From the NCBI RefSeq assembly GCF_947507565.1, contig NC_089179.1, positions 806,001-870,000 on the forward strand: DNA of 64,000 nt. Reading direction: 5' to 3'. This DNA comes from Oscarella lobularis. Lineage: Eukaryota; Porifera; Homoscleromorpha; Homosclerophorida; Oscarellidae. Of this stretch, positions 54,011 through 64,000 are shown in pieces (within the stretch, counting starts at the first letter, position 1; every line of letters starts with the position of its first letter). The notes beneath the pieces were generated by a model. It saw only the letters and a program-made list of their open reading frames with translations. It was not told where the DNA came from and ran no database searches. Both the position numbers and the translations under genes were made by a program.

Positions 54011-56251
54011 ATGTCGGTGTTCCTGCTCGCTGTACTAACCGGATTTCTCGGCCTGTGTGTTTGGAAAGGGCTGCAATTAATCCAGCGGTACATCGCGAAT
54101 CGTCGAAAGTTCATGAAAGTCCAAGGGGCGCCTCACCATCCCTTCTGGGGCCACCTCCAGCCGGTAGATTCCGGGCCGCATCCGCGCCTTATCTAAAGAG
54201 TGTGTGCTCTAGCATCAACTGTCGATTCCTCTCGGCGAATCATCACTTGGTTTCATCATGGAATGCTGTCGATCGTTCGACTGGCGCCCCTTTCGGATGA
54301 TGCTCGGCCCGTTCAGGCACGCCGTCGCGATATCTCATCCCGACGATCTGCAGGTCATATTGAAGACAGGCAAGGACAGAAAAAATCGAGTACGAAGTAT
54401 CTAGCTTAGAAGATTCTCCTAGAACCAAAAGCCGAAGCCATTTATTCGTTGCTTCGACCGTGGCTCGGTTAGGCGGGGCGGGGGGTGCATTCTTTCCCCT
54501 CTCACGTGTTTGGTATAAAAAAAGGAGACGGCTTGCTCATCGCTTCGGGCAAACTCTGGTCTCGAAATCGGAGACTATTGACGCCCGCGTTTCATTTTAA
54601 CGTTCTGAAGCCGTATGCAGCTATTTATGCTTCTTGCATCAACACTGCAATGGTAGGACCAAGGTCACGAAACAAAATCAAAAAAACATTCCACTTTTTT
54701 TCTATGTGTAGGAGGTGTTGGCACCTTTTGCAAAAAATGGAAACCCTGTGGAAATTTTTGGCGTTGTGAGTCGAATGGCTGTGGATATTCTGCTGCAGTG
54801 TGCTCTTAGCCACAAGTCGGACTGTCAGACCAACCGGTAGTAGGGTATTACATAGATTAATTGTTGAAACTATGGACTGCTGTGATTTCAGGGAAAAGAC
54901 ACCCTACGTTCGCGCTATTCTTCGCGTTTGCGAACTCGTTATGGACAGAGCACTGTAAATGCAAATTTGAGTTAGATGTGTCACATTCTTTTCCGTTTTC
55001 AGATCCGTTGCTCACCAATCGGATTTGATCTACGCTTTCAGCAGAAACGGAAGAGAATTTCGATTGTTGACCAAGTATGTCCATGATTACGCTGAAAAAA
55101 TCATTCAAACAAGAAGAAAAGCTCTTGAAGTATTAATTGAACGCCTGCTTGTCTTTCTCTCTTGACACTTGTGATTTTAGAGCAATGGAAATGTAGTCAG
55201 TAGCCGCTATCGAGACTTCATAGACATTCTTCTTGAAGCTAGGGTAAACCGTTGAATGCCATGGCTCTAATTTTTTCGTTTCATTTTGCTGTCATCGTAA
55301 GGACGAAAAGGGAATGGGTATGAGCAACAAGGAGATTCGCAACGAAGTGGACACGTTCTTGTTTGAAGGACACGACACCACAGCTGGAGGTAAATAGAAA
55401 GAAAGGTACAATACCTTCTCACTTCGAGTCCTGTTGTTTAGGCATCACTTGGACTCTCTACTGCTTGGCAAGGCATCCTGAGCATCAGACGCGAATTCGA
55501 AACGAAGTGAAGGAAGTTCTCAGCAATGGAAGAACAGAGTTTGACTGGTTTGGTCATATTGTCAACAGGTCTCACGTTGTTTACCAGCGTCTTTGTGCAG
55601 GGAATCATTGAATTTGCTGACTCATACGACTCTATGCATCAAGGAGAGCATGAGACTGTTTCCGCCAGTGCCAACGATTCACAGGGAACTGGCTAATGAG
55701 ACGAAGCTTAGAGACTACGTTCTGCCCAAAGGTGCTAGACTAAAGTATATCTTGATGAAAGATTAGTTGGTTTTGTGCCAAAGGTCAGTGGATCTTTGTC
55801 AATATCTACGGTTTACAGCGTAATCCTGAATTCTGGAAGGATCCAGAGGTGACTTCACTTGACGTTGTGCGAGGGGAAATCTTATCGTATTTAGAAATTT
55901 GAGCCAGAACGAATGAAGGACAACCGTCATCCCTACGCCTACGTTCCTTTCTCTGCAGGACCCCGGTAAGAGAATAGCAAGCCTAGCGTATACAGTAGGT
56001 GTTCACTGCATGCTGTAGAAATTGCATTGGACAGCAGTTTGCTTTGAACGAAGAAAGAATGGCAGTGGCAAAAATTGTCAACCGGTCTTCACATAGCACA
56101 GTTGCCACAAGTAGCCCAATCACTTCGTCCTTTTTTTTCCAGATACGAAATAGAGGTCGTGGAAGAGCACAAGTTTGAGCAAGTCGTAAGCGTCATCTTG
56201 AAACCGTTAGGAGGAGGGCTCATGCTTCGCTTCAAAGAACGCCAAAATTAG
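54011..56251 (+). CDS. Cytochrome P450, CYP4-like
   Basis: A haem monooxygenase of the CYP4 clan, whose members often hydroxylate fatty acids at the omega end. The N-terminus [18 protein letters not shown] is a membrane anchor. Typical blocks are [59 protein letters not shown] (oxygen-binding I-helix with the CYP4-type Glu), the ExxR helix [16 protein letters not shown], and the haem loop PFSAGPRNCIGQ. The stop is TAG 56249-56251. Around 54270-54300 the frame shifts by one base between [12 protein letters not shown] and [12 protein letters not shown] with no room for an intron, so either a sequence error or a real lesion is present. Confidence 0.88.
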
Positions 56252-56340
56252 GCACCACCCGTTTTCAGGTTCTTCACTTATGTCTACTTTGATGTGCTTA
56301 GGTAGAACAGCGCGTGTGTGTGCGTTTGGGTGTGTTTGGA

Positions 56341-57949
56341 CTAAAGTTGCACAGTTTGAGTCTTTTTGCAGAGACGTGCAAGCATGCCTGACATTTGTAG
56401 AAGAGATTGCACCCCTTCTGTTATTCTTAGATGAGTTAGGCCAATTTCCTTCAACAGAAAAAGTTAGAAGGGCACTTAAAGGGAGAAGCAGTAAAAAATT
56501 TGCCTTGATAAATTCTAGTTTGAGATACTCTGCCATTTCCATTGTTTTGCAGACGCGAAAGATGCTGGTAATGATGTCGATTGGCGAATAGCCCAACTGC
56601 CACAAATGGGCCATGATCTTGTAAGCCTGATGCATGTCTGATCGAGTGCAGTGTAGTAGCATCTCTTTGATGAGAACGGGATGAGGCTCGTCACAAACCT
56701 ACACGTCTCAAGATGGTACTATATCAACGAATTGTGTATTTCGGTAAAACCAACCTTGAAAACATTCTCGCTATTTATAAGACCGAAACCGGCGTACGTC
56801 GACTGCAAGTTATTGAGTGCCTACAAAGAATAAGAAAACTTTGGGGAGTAGCAGTTTGGTTCTCACCTGTCTCATATCTCCTTGGGAAGTGAAAATAATT
56901 GCTTCAAGTCCGTCGTCAGTTTTTGACACCTTAGCAAGAGACGCCAAAGTTCTCAAACAAAGGCTTGTGATGAGAGAAGTACAGTAAAAACCTCTTCCTT
57001 TTCACAGACATCAAGAAGTCGCGACAGCACTTCGGCATCAGTCAATCGCACAAATCGTATAACAGCACAACGCGATTGAATGGGTTCTGGAGAAGGTTGT
57101 AGCAAAATCTACGGTCAGAACTCAGTGTGACGCTCACCGATGATCTTCTCGGATTGATTGCAAGCTAACGCAAATCTTGTCGTACTAGAATATATCTCCA
57201 TGGTCCTTCTTAGAGCCTGCTGAGCACCTTCAGTCATGCTATAAAGACGTCAACGGACAGATAAGGCAGATACACATCTTGTACCTGTCAGCCTCATCCA
57301 GAACAACGATCTTATGACGACCCTTAGGTAACGTGACCTTCTGTTGAGCAAACATTTTAATTTTGTTGCGTACAACGTCGATTCCCCTTCATCACGTCGT
57401 TGAGTGTCAAGGAAATGTAGGTTTTAGTCATAACCTGTCATTTGATGCATTTAATTCCAAGACGGCGTCTTTGAACGCTGCTCCCAAGAGCGTTCTAGCT
57501 AAGCATAATATGCTCGTCGTTTTTCCCGTACCGGGAGGTCCCTGATTAATTAATTAATTAATTAATTAATTAATTGTGATTTTTGTACAGCAATTATTAT
57601 GTTGGGCACATTTCCGTGTTCTGCAAACACCTGCAAATGGAGAAAGTCTTTTGGGGCGTCTCTTCGAGTTGACAACGGACCTCAAGCCTTTTCACTGTTT
57701 CCTCGTTGCCAACTACATCGCGTAGTCGAGTGGGACGATATTTCTCCACCCTGAATCAAAGATTTAACGAGTCGGCGTCAGTTCTGGAGGCAATGCGAAC
57801 CATGGAAGTTCGTAGGTCTTTTTCGCCCGTTTTGAGCCTGCGATCACGCCTTTTGTTTCTTCTACTTCCGTGACGTCCCTTTGGGATTTCTGATCGTCTT
57901 TTTCGTCACGAATTGGCTCGTCAACGGCCATTTCTTCGACGTCGCTCAT
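56341..57949 (-). CDS. Replication factor C subunit 2
   Basis: RFC2 is one of the small AAA+ subunits of the clamp loader that places PCNA on DNA. Start: [17 protein letters not shown] (ATG 57947-57949). Then come YELPWF and [13 protein letters not shown]-type sequence, Walker [11 protein letters not shown] (near 57540), [10 protein letters not shown]-type sequence, Walker [46 protein letters not shown], and [20 protein letters not shown]. The last exon [20 protein letters not shown] ends at TAG 56341-56343. The intron just before the Walker A exon is largely a TTAA-type microsatellite (57544-57576). Confidence 0.94.
57544..57576. repeat. (TTAA)n microsatellite inside RFC2 intron
   Basis: About eight ATTA/TTAA units lie directly beside the splice acceptor that precedes the exon coding the P-loop. 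On the gene's strand the repeat runs into the cag acceptor. Confidence 0.85.
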
Positions 57950-58009
57950 TATGTCTCGTGTGTTTCCATGTCCCGGACATTCTAACGGCGCTTTGAATTT
58001 CTCTCCGCA
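57950..58009. promoter_or_regulatory. Divergent promoter, RFC2 / CENP-Q-like
   Basis: Sixty bases separate the start codons of a clamp-loader subunit and a kinetochore-like protein, so the promoter is shared. No TATA box. Confidence 0.5.
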
Positions 58010-58880
58010 ATGGCGAGGACGCAAACTGGTCCGAACGCGGCAAAGAAGAAACGAAGGGCATTAGTGAGGCGTATTGTTCTCGAGACTTACTTCCTCTAAC
58101 GACGAACACAGGCCCAGTCTCCAAAGCGACAAGGGAAGAGAGCCAAGCGAGCCAAAAAAGAAAGGAATGGAGGCAAACGCGAGCGAAAAATTTATCCGTC
58201 TAAAACGACGACTTCAAGATGGCGTCAACTTGGCAAAAGAACGCTCGAGACGATGGAATCTGCTCTGAAACAAGCATCGCAGTAGGCGGCAATATCTCGC
58301 GCCTGCAAAATTGATGTTTTTGCTAGACTTTGTCTTGAAGATGTAGGCGTAGGAGCAAAGGAAATTGTGAGCAGAGTTCAAGAGAGGTCAGTGACTTGCA
58401 CGTATCTAAGCAACCTAAGCCATTTGATCAACTGAAGGCTCTTGGAACGGCTAAAGGCAACCAAAGGTCCCGCGTCTATTCGACAAAAGTCTTCTCGGAT
58501 TCAAGGAGTACACATTTATTTGAGTAACGGTCTGCAGCAGCTTATAGTGTTTTGTAGTTGAATGTAGCTGAGCTGGTGGAAATTGGTGAAGAGGAGATAG
58601 AACGTTTGGACGAACACGTTGAGAATAAGAGACTGTGGGTGGCATTGCACGAAATCTATTATTCGATGTAAAAAAGACCGGATTTCTTAGACATTTGAAT
58701 GAAAGACAAGAAACTGATGATGATGCAAGACTGCAAAGGCTGGAACAGATCGTTCTCAAGGTAATTGAATTGCCGCAACTCGAGTTTTGTGCAAGGATTT
58801 CATTGTAGACACGCTTACCAGTTGCTTCAGCAGAAGATAACCTGAAAGACATACTTGTCAATGCACTACCGGCTAATTAG
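58010..58880 (+). CDS. CENP-Q-like centromere protein
   Basis: CENP-Q is a coiled-coil member of the CCAN complex that links centromeric chromatin to the kinetochore. The start is MARTQTGPNAAKKKRRAL. A very basic N-terminal region (GKRAKRAKKERNGGKRER) is followed by SRWRQLGKRTLETMESALKQA, which resembles the W-x-x-L-x-K-x-T...MES segment of vertebrate CENP-Q. Next come VGAKEIVSRVQERLLERLKATKGP and coiled-coil stretches (VAELVEIGEEEIERLDEHVE; DARLQRLEQIVLK). The end is LPVASAEDNLKDILVNALPAN, stop TAG 58878-58880. Six or so exons. The match is by pattern over short, divergent segments, so assignment is moderate. Other small coiled-coil nuclear proteins remain possible. Confidence 0.5.
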
Positions 58881-58967
58881 GCTATGTACCCCTCACATGA
58901 CAATGCAACAAAATATCACGTGATCGCAGTGGCTGTACCGCTAGGGTGTGGCACCGATTTGTGCTCA

Positions 58968-61472
58968 ATGGAGAAGCTTTTCGTCGTCCTGGTGGCGTCG
59001 TCGGTATTCGGTGCATCGATTTTATCAGCGCCACTTGACGGCGACTGCGTTCGAGCGTTCAAAAGAGAATCTGGACCGTCGCTTCGCGACGGCGCTTGTT
59101 TCGAGCTTCTCGCCGACGTCGTCGTAGCACGAAACGCGCGAATGCGAGCGTGCGAGACGATTCGTCGCGACGGATTGTGCGCGCTGCTGCAAAACGCATC
59201 GCTGTGCGAGAAACTAAGCGGTAAGCGATCCCCTCCCCTCTCCGCCCCCATTTCATTCGTCGAACGCTTCGAAAACCGCGTTCTTTTCCAACTCCGCCGC
59301 AACAACGATCCCATTCAGCCCGAGAACCGGCGATGTTGTGACGTATTTTCGTTTTGCATCTTTGGGCGTAGGTGGTGGTGGCGTGACATCCGATGCCGTC
59401 GTCGCCGAATTCCTAATGGAATGCCCCGCGTCGTGTCTTCGCGGTCGATTTCGTCTGTGCCCCGAAGACGGTGCGAGTACGTGAAATTCCGCTCGCCTTT
59501 GTACAAACTGTATGCATGCCTTTGTGCGACAGAGCCCGCCTCCGCCGTCTCCGCTTCCCGGAAGCCGCACTACGTCACACTTCAGAATCCGGCACCGGGT
59601 ACAAGTCTCCTTTCGCGCACGCGTTGACCACGCCCATAATTAAGATTCTTGATTTTTCTCAGGAATCGCTCTCGCCGAACCGTTCATACCAGAGCTGACG
59701 CTGGCACCTAGGACACCAACCAGCAGCAGTCCGCCGCCAACCGCTCTGACAACAAACGCTTCGACGTCAACGACGTCGATTTCAGAACGGAACCAAGGAC
59801 GGAACAACGAGCAGATGCTGATAGGCGTTGGGGTTGGCATAGGAGGTTTTATTGTGATTGCCGGTGCTGGTCTCGTGGTGATGCTTCGCTGGCGAAGACG
59901 CGTGGCGATGTCGACTCGGTCGAAGGAGCTAGATGATCCTACGGGGATGGTGGAACTGCCCGAGGATCCTGTTGCCGTTGTTGGCACGCTTCGACCTCGT
60001 CACGGGGATCACAAATCCAATGCGTCTATCACTCGCGTTCATATTGGTAATAGGTCCTCGGGGTAGCCGAATTTTTTTCTTGGATTTCTTTTTTTAGTTT
60101 CAATTGGCGTTCATTCCGCTGGACATCATCCCATCACAGACGACGACGTGTACAGCGAACAAGTGTGCCCTCAGCCGTTTGTGGTGCCAGGATGGACCAT
60201 GGATTCGCTGCAGCAGCAGCTCTTAGCGGGAAAATTCACGACTCCCGAAGTGCTGAGGGAGAGCCTGCAGTCAGCTGGAATGAAGTTGAAAGGAAGGTGA
60301 GGAGACACGTGTGTATAACGAGATAATAGAAGATAAAAAGGGAATGTTAGTGGTTCGTCTGGTGAAGGAACTCCTAATTGCAATGTATATGCCGCACGCT
60401 ACAGAGGAGAAGCCGTCGATTTGAAGATGCTCTCCAACAAGCATTCTCAAGAGAATAAGTACGTAAAATTTTTCGTTTTTTGACGCTGCGCTGACTATGT
60501 ACGATTCTAAGGCTCCAGTTTTTGCAAGAGGCATTTATTCACGCTCAGTTTTTCCATCCAAATGTCGTACAATTGGTTGGGATGGTAACCGTCGACGATC
60601 CTCTAATGATGGTAATGGAATGCATGGAAAACGGCACCCTTCAGCAGTACATTCAAAAGCAGTAAGAGAGAACTCGTCAAATCTTCTCTCCGCGTGATTC
60701 CACTTCTTAGCAATGGAAGTCGAGTACCTATCCGGCTTCATCCGGCGTTCCCACCGGGAACAAGCAGTCTCTTTGCCATGGCACACGACATTGCGTCCGG
60801 GATGACGTATCTCGAGGCGAAGAACTTTGTGCACGGGGTAGGGAAGAAAGAAAACAATGCTGGGGCCTTTGTTTGAGACTCTCTTCCTGTAGGCGTTGAC
60901 CAGCTCCAGTATCTTCGTGAGCGTTTCCGGCGCGTGCAAGATTAGCAACTTCGGCGCCAGTCTCAAGCACTACATGCGCAAAGAAAAGGACGCGCCCTTT
61001 CGGCTCATTCATTTGCCCGTTCGATGGTCGGCACCCGAGGTTCATACCATATTGAACACGTGGGGTAAACATTTTATGCAATTCTTTTTTGCAGGTCTTG
61101 GAAAATAGCCACTTTTCCATTGCCAGCGATGTGTGGAGCTATGGAATAGTTCTCTATGAGCTTTGGACTCTTGGTGCCAAGCCCTATGAATACCTTTCAA
61201 ATATCAAGGTACACACACACAATTTCAGTAATTTTCCGTCATTTTTTGTTTCTCTGTTTAGGTTTCTGAGCAGGTGCGGTCTGGCTATAGACTGCCTTGT
61301 CCGTCAAACTGTCCAGCCCATGTTCACGAGACTATGTTGGACTGTTGGTATGGAACAGAGCAATTTTCTCTGTTTTTTTTATTTGAATTTTTGCAGGAAT
61401 TCGAATCCGACAGATCGGCCTAGTTTCCGCCACATCTTATCTAATCTTCCGGCCATAGCAGAAATGTGCTAG
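58968..61472 (+). CDS. Receptor-tyrosine-kinase-like transmembrane pseudokinase
   Basis: A signal peptide (MEKLFVVLVASSVFGASILS) begins a cysteine-containing ectodomain of about 200 residues with no recognised fold (CxxALLQNASLC, FLMECPASCLRGRFRLC), then a Pro/Thr stalk. The membrane helix is LIGVGVGIGGFIVIAGAGLVVML (about 59818-59887), followed by a basic stop-transfer. The kinase-like domain keeps YRGEAVDLKML (putative VAIK Lys), FHPNVVQLVGMV, MECMENGTLQQYI, VRWSAPEV, SDVWSYGIVLYELWTLG and DCWNSNPTDRPSF, so it is of tyrosine-kinase type. The HRDLAARN loop reads HGALTSSS (60832-60910) and DFG reads NFG (Asn codon 60947-60949), so catalytic Asp and metal-binding Asp are both gone. Exons include 58968-59220, 59372-59476, 59533-59598, 59663-60046, 60098-60296, 60352-60458, 60512-60661, 60711-60837, 60893-61039, 61095-61208, 61262-61347 and 61397-61472. 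Confidence 0.85.
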
Positions 61473-61683
61473 CAGGTGGTCTGTTCTACATATCATCAGC
61501 GCTATAATTACACGTGTACAGCGATAAGATGGCTCAAGTTTATTATTGTTCTTATACCTAATTAAAAAGCCCACTTTGTTTCCATTGTCATACTTTTCAT
61601 TTTGTCTGCTAGATCATTTTCCTTAGTACCAGGACTTCCTAAAGATCAGAAAGTTCTGCATGTCTGAGTAGGTATCTCTAAAA

Positions 61684-63116
61684 TTAGCCTTTGCCTTGCT
61701 TGTGCGCGACTTTGCTTGGATCCATTGGCAGGACAGGATAAAGCAAATCGACAATCATACTCTGAGGACTCTCGCGTGAAGACTGTTGCCTTCTAACCTA
61801 AAAACGAGCGCTCGTGCAAAAGCTGCTGAGAAATTGTTTTCGTGCCTGTCGGAAGAAAGGATGACTCAGGAGTTTTGCTGCCGTTGGTCTTGAAAGAAAA
61901 GTTCTTAGAATCATAGCAATGGATTTCTGTCTTTTCATTCATCATACCTTTCTGATGGATCAGTTCTAAGGCACGCATCAACAAACTTAATAATAGAACG
62001 TTGTTTGTAAGAACCTCTCAAAGTTGTTGCAGTACGCTAGTACCTGCTTAAACGGTGTTGAAAACGGTGGGTGGTCATCGGGAGTGTAGTCATCCGACAG
62101 AGGAGGCGGATCAGCTGTCAATTTCAACAGCATTACCTACACATACACAACAATACTAGCTGGAAAAGGCCTTTCGTTACGTCAGCTTGAACCTGAGTTG
62201 CAGTCAAATCGCCGTATGGCACTCTACCGTAAGCCATTTCTAGAGCGGTTATTCCCAGTGAATAGATGTCTGACTTTTGATTGTACCCAGCCAAATTCTA
62301 TAGCAACAGGTGAAGCAAATAAAACAACCGCAGTTTCATTGCAAACTTGTTGAAAAATCTCGCCAGCGAGCCACGGATACGTGACTGCATGAGCAGGAAA
62401 ATGATGCGCAGCTCGCTCGCGAGTTCCGTCTTTGATTGTTGCATAGACGTTTCGGAGGCCAGCAAGTCGAACGCCGCCATACCGATCGATCATAATGTGC
62501 CGGGCTGTCACACTTCGATGGATGTATCCCAACCCGTGCAGATAGTCCAAAGCGGAGACGACGTCTCGCAGAATAGCGGCAATAAGAAGTTCGGGCAAGC
62601 CGTCCTTGAAGCCAGCGTTTATGACGTCAGAACAAGATCCAAATTCCATGAACGGGAGCACGACCCACAGTTGATGACTGACGACGAAGTTGACGTAATA
62701 CGGCATGATGCATTCGTGTCTCAGCAGCCCGGACACAAGCAGTTCATTCTGAGATACGATGAGACACAGTAGAACAACATCTCTATAGAAGATGTGGCAT
62801 GACTTCTCTACCTGCAGCTCTTCCAGGTTCTCCGGAGAGAGAATCTCCAGGTTGGTACGCCGGACAATTAAGGGCAGCGACGAGGACACATGATGGGCCA
62901 GATAGACGTCAGTCGCTCCATCATATCCAGTTGCTAAGAAACAGGAACTGTTGATGACCAATTATGCCGAGACTTCTATTTCTTACCAATTTTGAGATCG
63001 CAGCAGTAGTCGTCTGCCCGAGGTAAGAAGGTTGCGTCCGCTTTTGCTGCTGAGCTCTCAGTCTGTGCTAAACTAGATCAGAAAAGTGGACGGCGTTTCT
63101 CTAGGAGCTTTACCAT
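61684..63116 (-). CDS. STRAD pseudokinase (LKB1 activator)
   Basis: STRAD binds and activates LKB1 together with MO25. The kinase-like fold has GLRHECIMPYY-type sequence, LWVVLPFMEFGSC, VVSALDYLHGLGYIHRSVTARHIM (HRS instead of HRD) and RLAGLRNVY (GLR instead of DFG), exactly the STRAD substitutions. Then come [36 protein letters not shown] and DPSERPTAAKLLSHPFFRQ. After that, either a GC-donor intron joins to VRRQQSSRESPQSM and a stop at 61684-61686, or translation runs on and stops at 61798-61800. Neither end has the WEF tail that binds MO25. The N-terminal exon is not fixed; ATG 63114-63116 is a guess, and an exon starting LAQTESSAAKADATFLP follows. Confidence 0.85.
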
Positions 63117-63259
63117 CGTTCGTTCGGTTAGAAGACGTTTATTTATCTTATCTGAACGTCTTCATGTTTCGGCAAAGTCGAATAGAGTCGAAACAGAGCT
63201 CAGTTTGCACTTTTCTAGCGCGCTTTCGTGTGTCTCGTGACGCGGGCTCGTGACTAAAA

Positions 63260-64000
63260 ATGAAACTCGTTGTCTTTCTGCTTCTCGGCGTCGCTCTGGG
63301 TTTCTGCGCCGGTAATGGCGTGAACGGTGGCGGAACTTGCGTCGGATGCACAGTTCTAGTCGGCTTAGTCGAGCAAATAGCCGAATATCACAATCGCACG
63401 GCTGTCAAAGCACTCGAAATGCTTTGCAACTATCTGCCCTCGGGAACCTTTCGCCTAGCATGCGACACGCTCGTCGAACACTACGGTCCGATCGCGATCA
63501 AACTAATCGAAGAGCGCGAGTCTCCGGACGTCGTCTGTCTCGCACTGGGCCTCTGCACGAGAGAAAGCGGCGAAACGTGCCACCTATTTCCACTACCGAG
63601 CGACTATCGACGCCGCGTCGACGCGATAGCAACGCGACTCAATCTTCATCGGCAATCGAGCCTCCCGGCGATATGCAATCTGCCGGGAATCGACGAAATT
63701 TGCGCGTGGATCGAACGCTTCGCCGATCAGCACGATCCGCTCGACGACGTCGACGGCGATCGTTTTTCGCCTTTGGACACGTTTCGCGGCGCTTCGTGGC
63801 GCGGACGCGATTGCGACGACGTCGATTCGCGCGTTCATCCCGGTCGTCGGACGACGGACGACGCGCTCGCCGATACGAATTGCAACGGCGTCTACGGACG
63901 CGATTCCGTCACGGGACGAACGTACGAGGAACTTTGGTGCGCCGACGCGCAGTCGTACGGCACGTTGTTGCTAGGCGACAGCGTCGGCGCGCATTTTCAT
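63260..64000 (+). CDS. Acyloxyacyl hydrolase, N-terminal part (cut by window end)
   Basis: AOAH removes secondary acyl chains from bacterial lipopolysaccharide, detoxifying it in animals. The signal peptide is MKLVVFLLLGVALGFCAG. A saposin-B domain follows with six Cys (CVGCTVLVGLVEQIAEYHN; LCNYLPSGTFRLACDTLVEHYG; DVVCLALGLC). Next come CHLFPLPSDY, the calcium-site region DDVDGDRFSP, FRGASWRGRDCDDVDSRVHPGRR and DTNCNGVYG. The SGNH/GDSL nucleophile block GTLLLGDSVGAHFH is the last sequence in the window. All of it lies in one exon so far. The catalytic Asp/His block is outside. Confidence 0.93.
   Translation, partial: MKLVVFLLLGVALGFCAGNGVNGGGTCVGCTVLVGLVEQIAEYHNRTAVKALEMLCNYLPSGTFRLACDTLVEHYGPIAIKLIEERESPDVVCLALGLCTRESGETCHLFPLPSDYRRRVDAIATRLNLHRQSSLPAICNLPGIDEICAWIERFADQHDPLDDVDGDRFSPLDTFRGASWRGRDCDDVDSRVHPGRRTTDDALADTNCNGVYGRDSVTGRTYEELWCADAQSYGTLLLGDSVGAHFH

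Overview
This is an animal nuclear genome window, gene-dense, with short GT-AG introns (mostly about 45-120 bp) and intergenic gaps often under 150 bp. Gene content is metazoan: paired-like homeobox, T-box, Piwi, LIS1, Arp2/3 subunit, CHFR, STRAD, a receptor-kinase-like pseudokinase and acyloxyacyl hydrolase. Compactness plus this gene set suggests an early-branching animal, most likely a sponge such as the homoscleromorph Oscarella. That taxonomic call is inference; no marker rRNA is present.

Layout. 1-1500: coding-looking but frame-broken sequence, unresolved. About 1.5-5.07 kb (+): a many-exon Piwi whose first catalytic Asp codon is Asn. 5.1-6.6 kb: a gap with a cluster of perfect hairpins and a possible Pol III gene. 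6.58-7.06 kb (+): MIA40/CHCHD4. 7.09-15.4 kb (-): a long TPR protein, TTC6-like. 15.7-18.15 kb (+): amino-acid-transporter-like membrane protein. 18.6-20.7 kb (+): GRWD1. 22.08-23.21 kb (+): paired-like homeobox gene behind a 1.4 kb regulatory gap. 23.45-29.9 kb (-): ARPC3, CNTD1 and RBM19, closely packed. 30.1-37.7 kb (-): a large scaffold with an apparent capping-protein-interaction motif, proline-rich repeats, SAM, two RA domains, PDZ, coiled coils and a Rab11-FIP-like C-terminus. 37.8-40.1 kb (-): two tandem, apparently intact phosphatidylinositol synthase genes. 40.2-40.86 kb (+): RPL23A. 40.98-46.04 kb (-): PISD, an intronless nucleoside hydrolase and an intronless membrane-anchored P-loop NTPase-TPR protein. 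46.46-48.95 kb (+): LIS1. 49.77-51.22 kb (+): T-box gene. 51.82-53.95 kb (-): CHFR. 54.0-56.25 kb (+): CYP4-like P450. 56.34-57.95 kb (-): RFC2. 58.0-58.88 kb (+): CENP-Q-like. 58.97-61.47 kb (+): RTK-like pseudokinase. 61.7-63.1 kb (-): STRAD. 63.26 kb to the edge (+): AOAH, cut by the window.

Most genes are unrelated housekeeping or regulatory genes. Recurrent themes are very short divergent promoters (RFC2/CENP-Q-like, CHFR/P450, PI synthase/RPL23A), two phospholipid-synthesis enzymes flanking RPL23A (PI synthase and PS decarboxylase), and two pseudokinases side by side at the right end. The most novel items are the scaffold architecture, the Asn-for-Asp Piwi, the RTK-like pseudokinase, the anchored NTPase-TPR protein, and the PI synthase tandem duplication, which carries a fragment of its neighbour's first exon. 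Exon boundaries were read by eye from splice signals and protein-family knowledge; no alignment was run.
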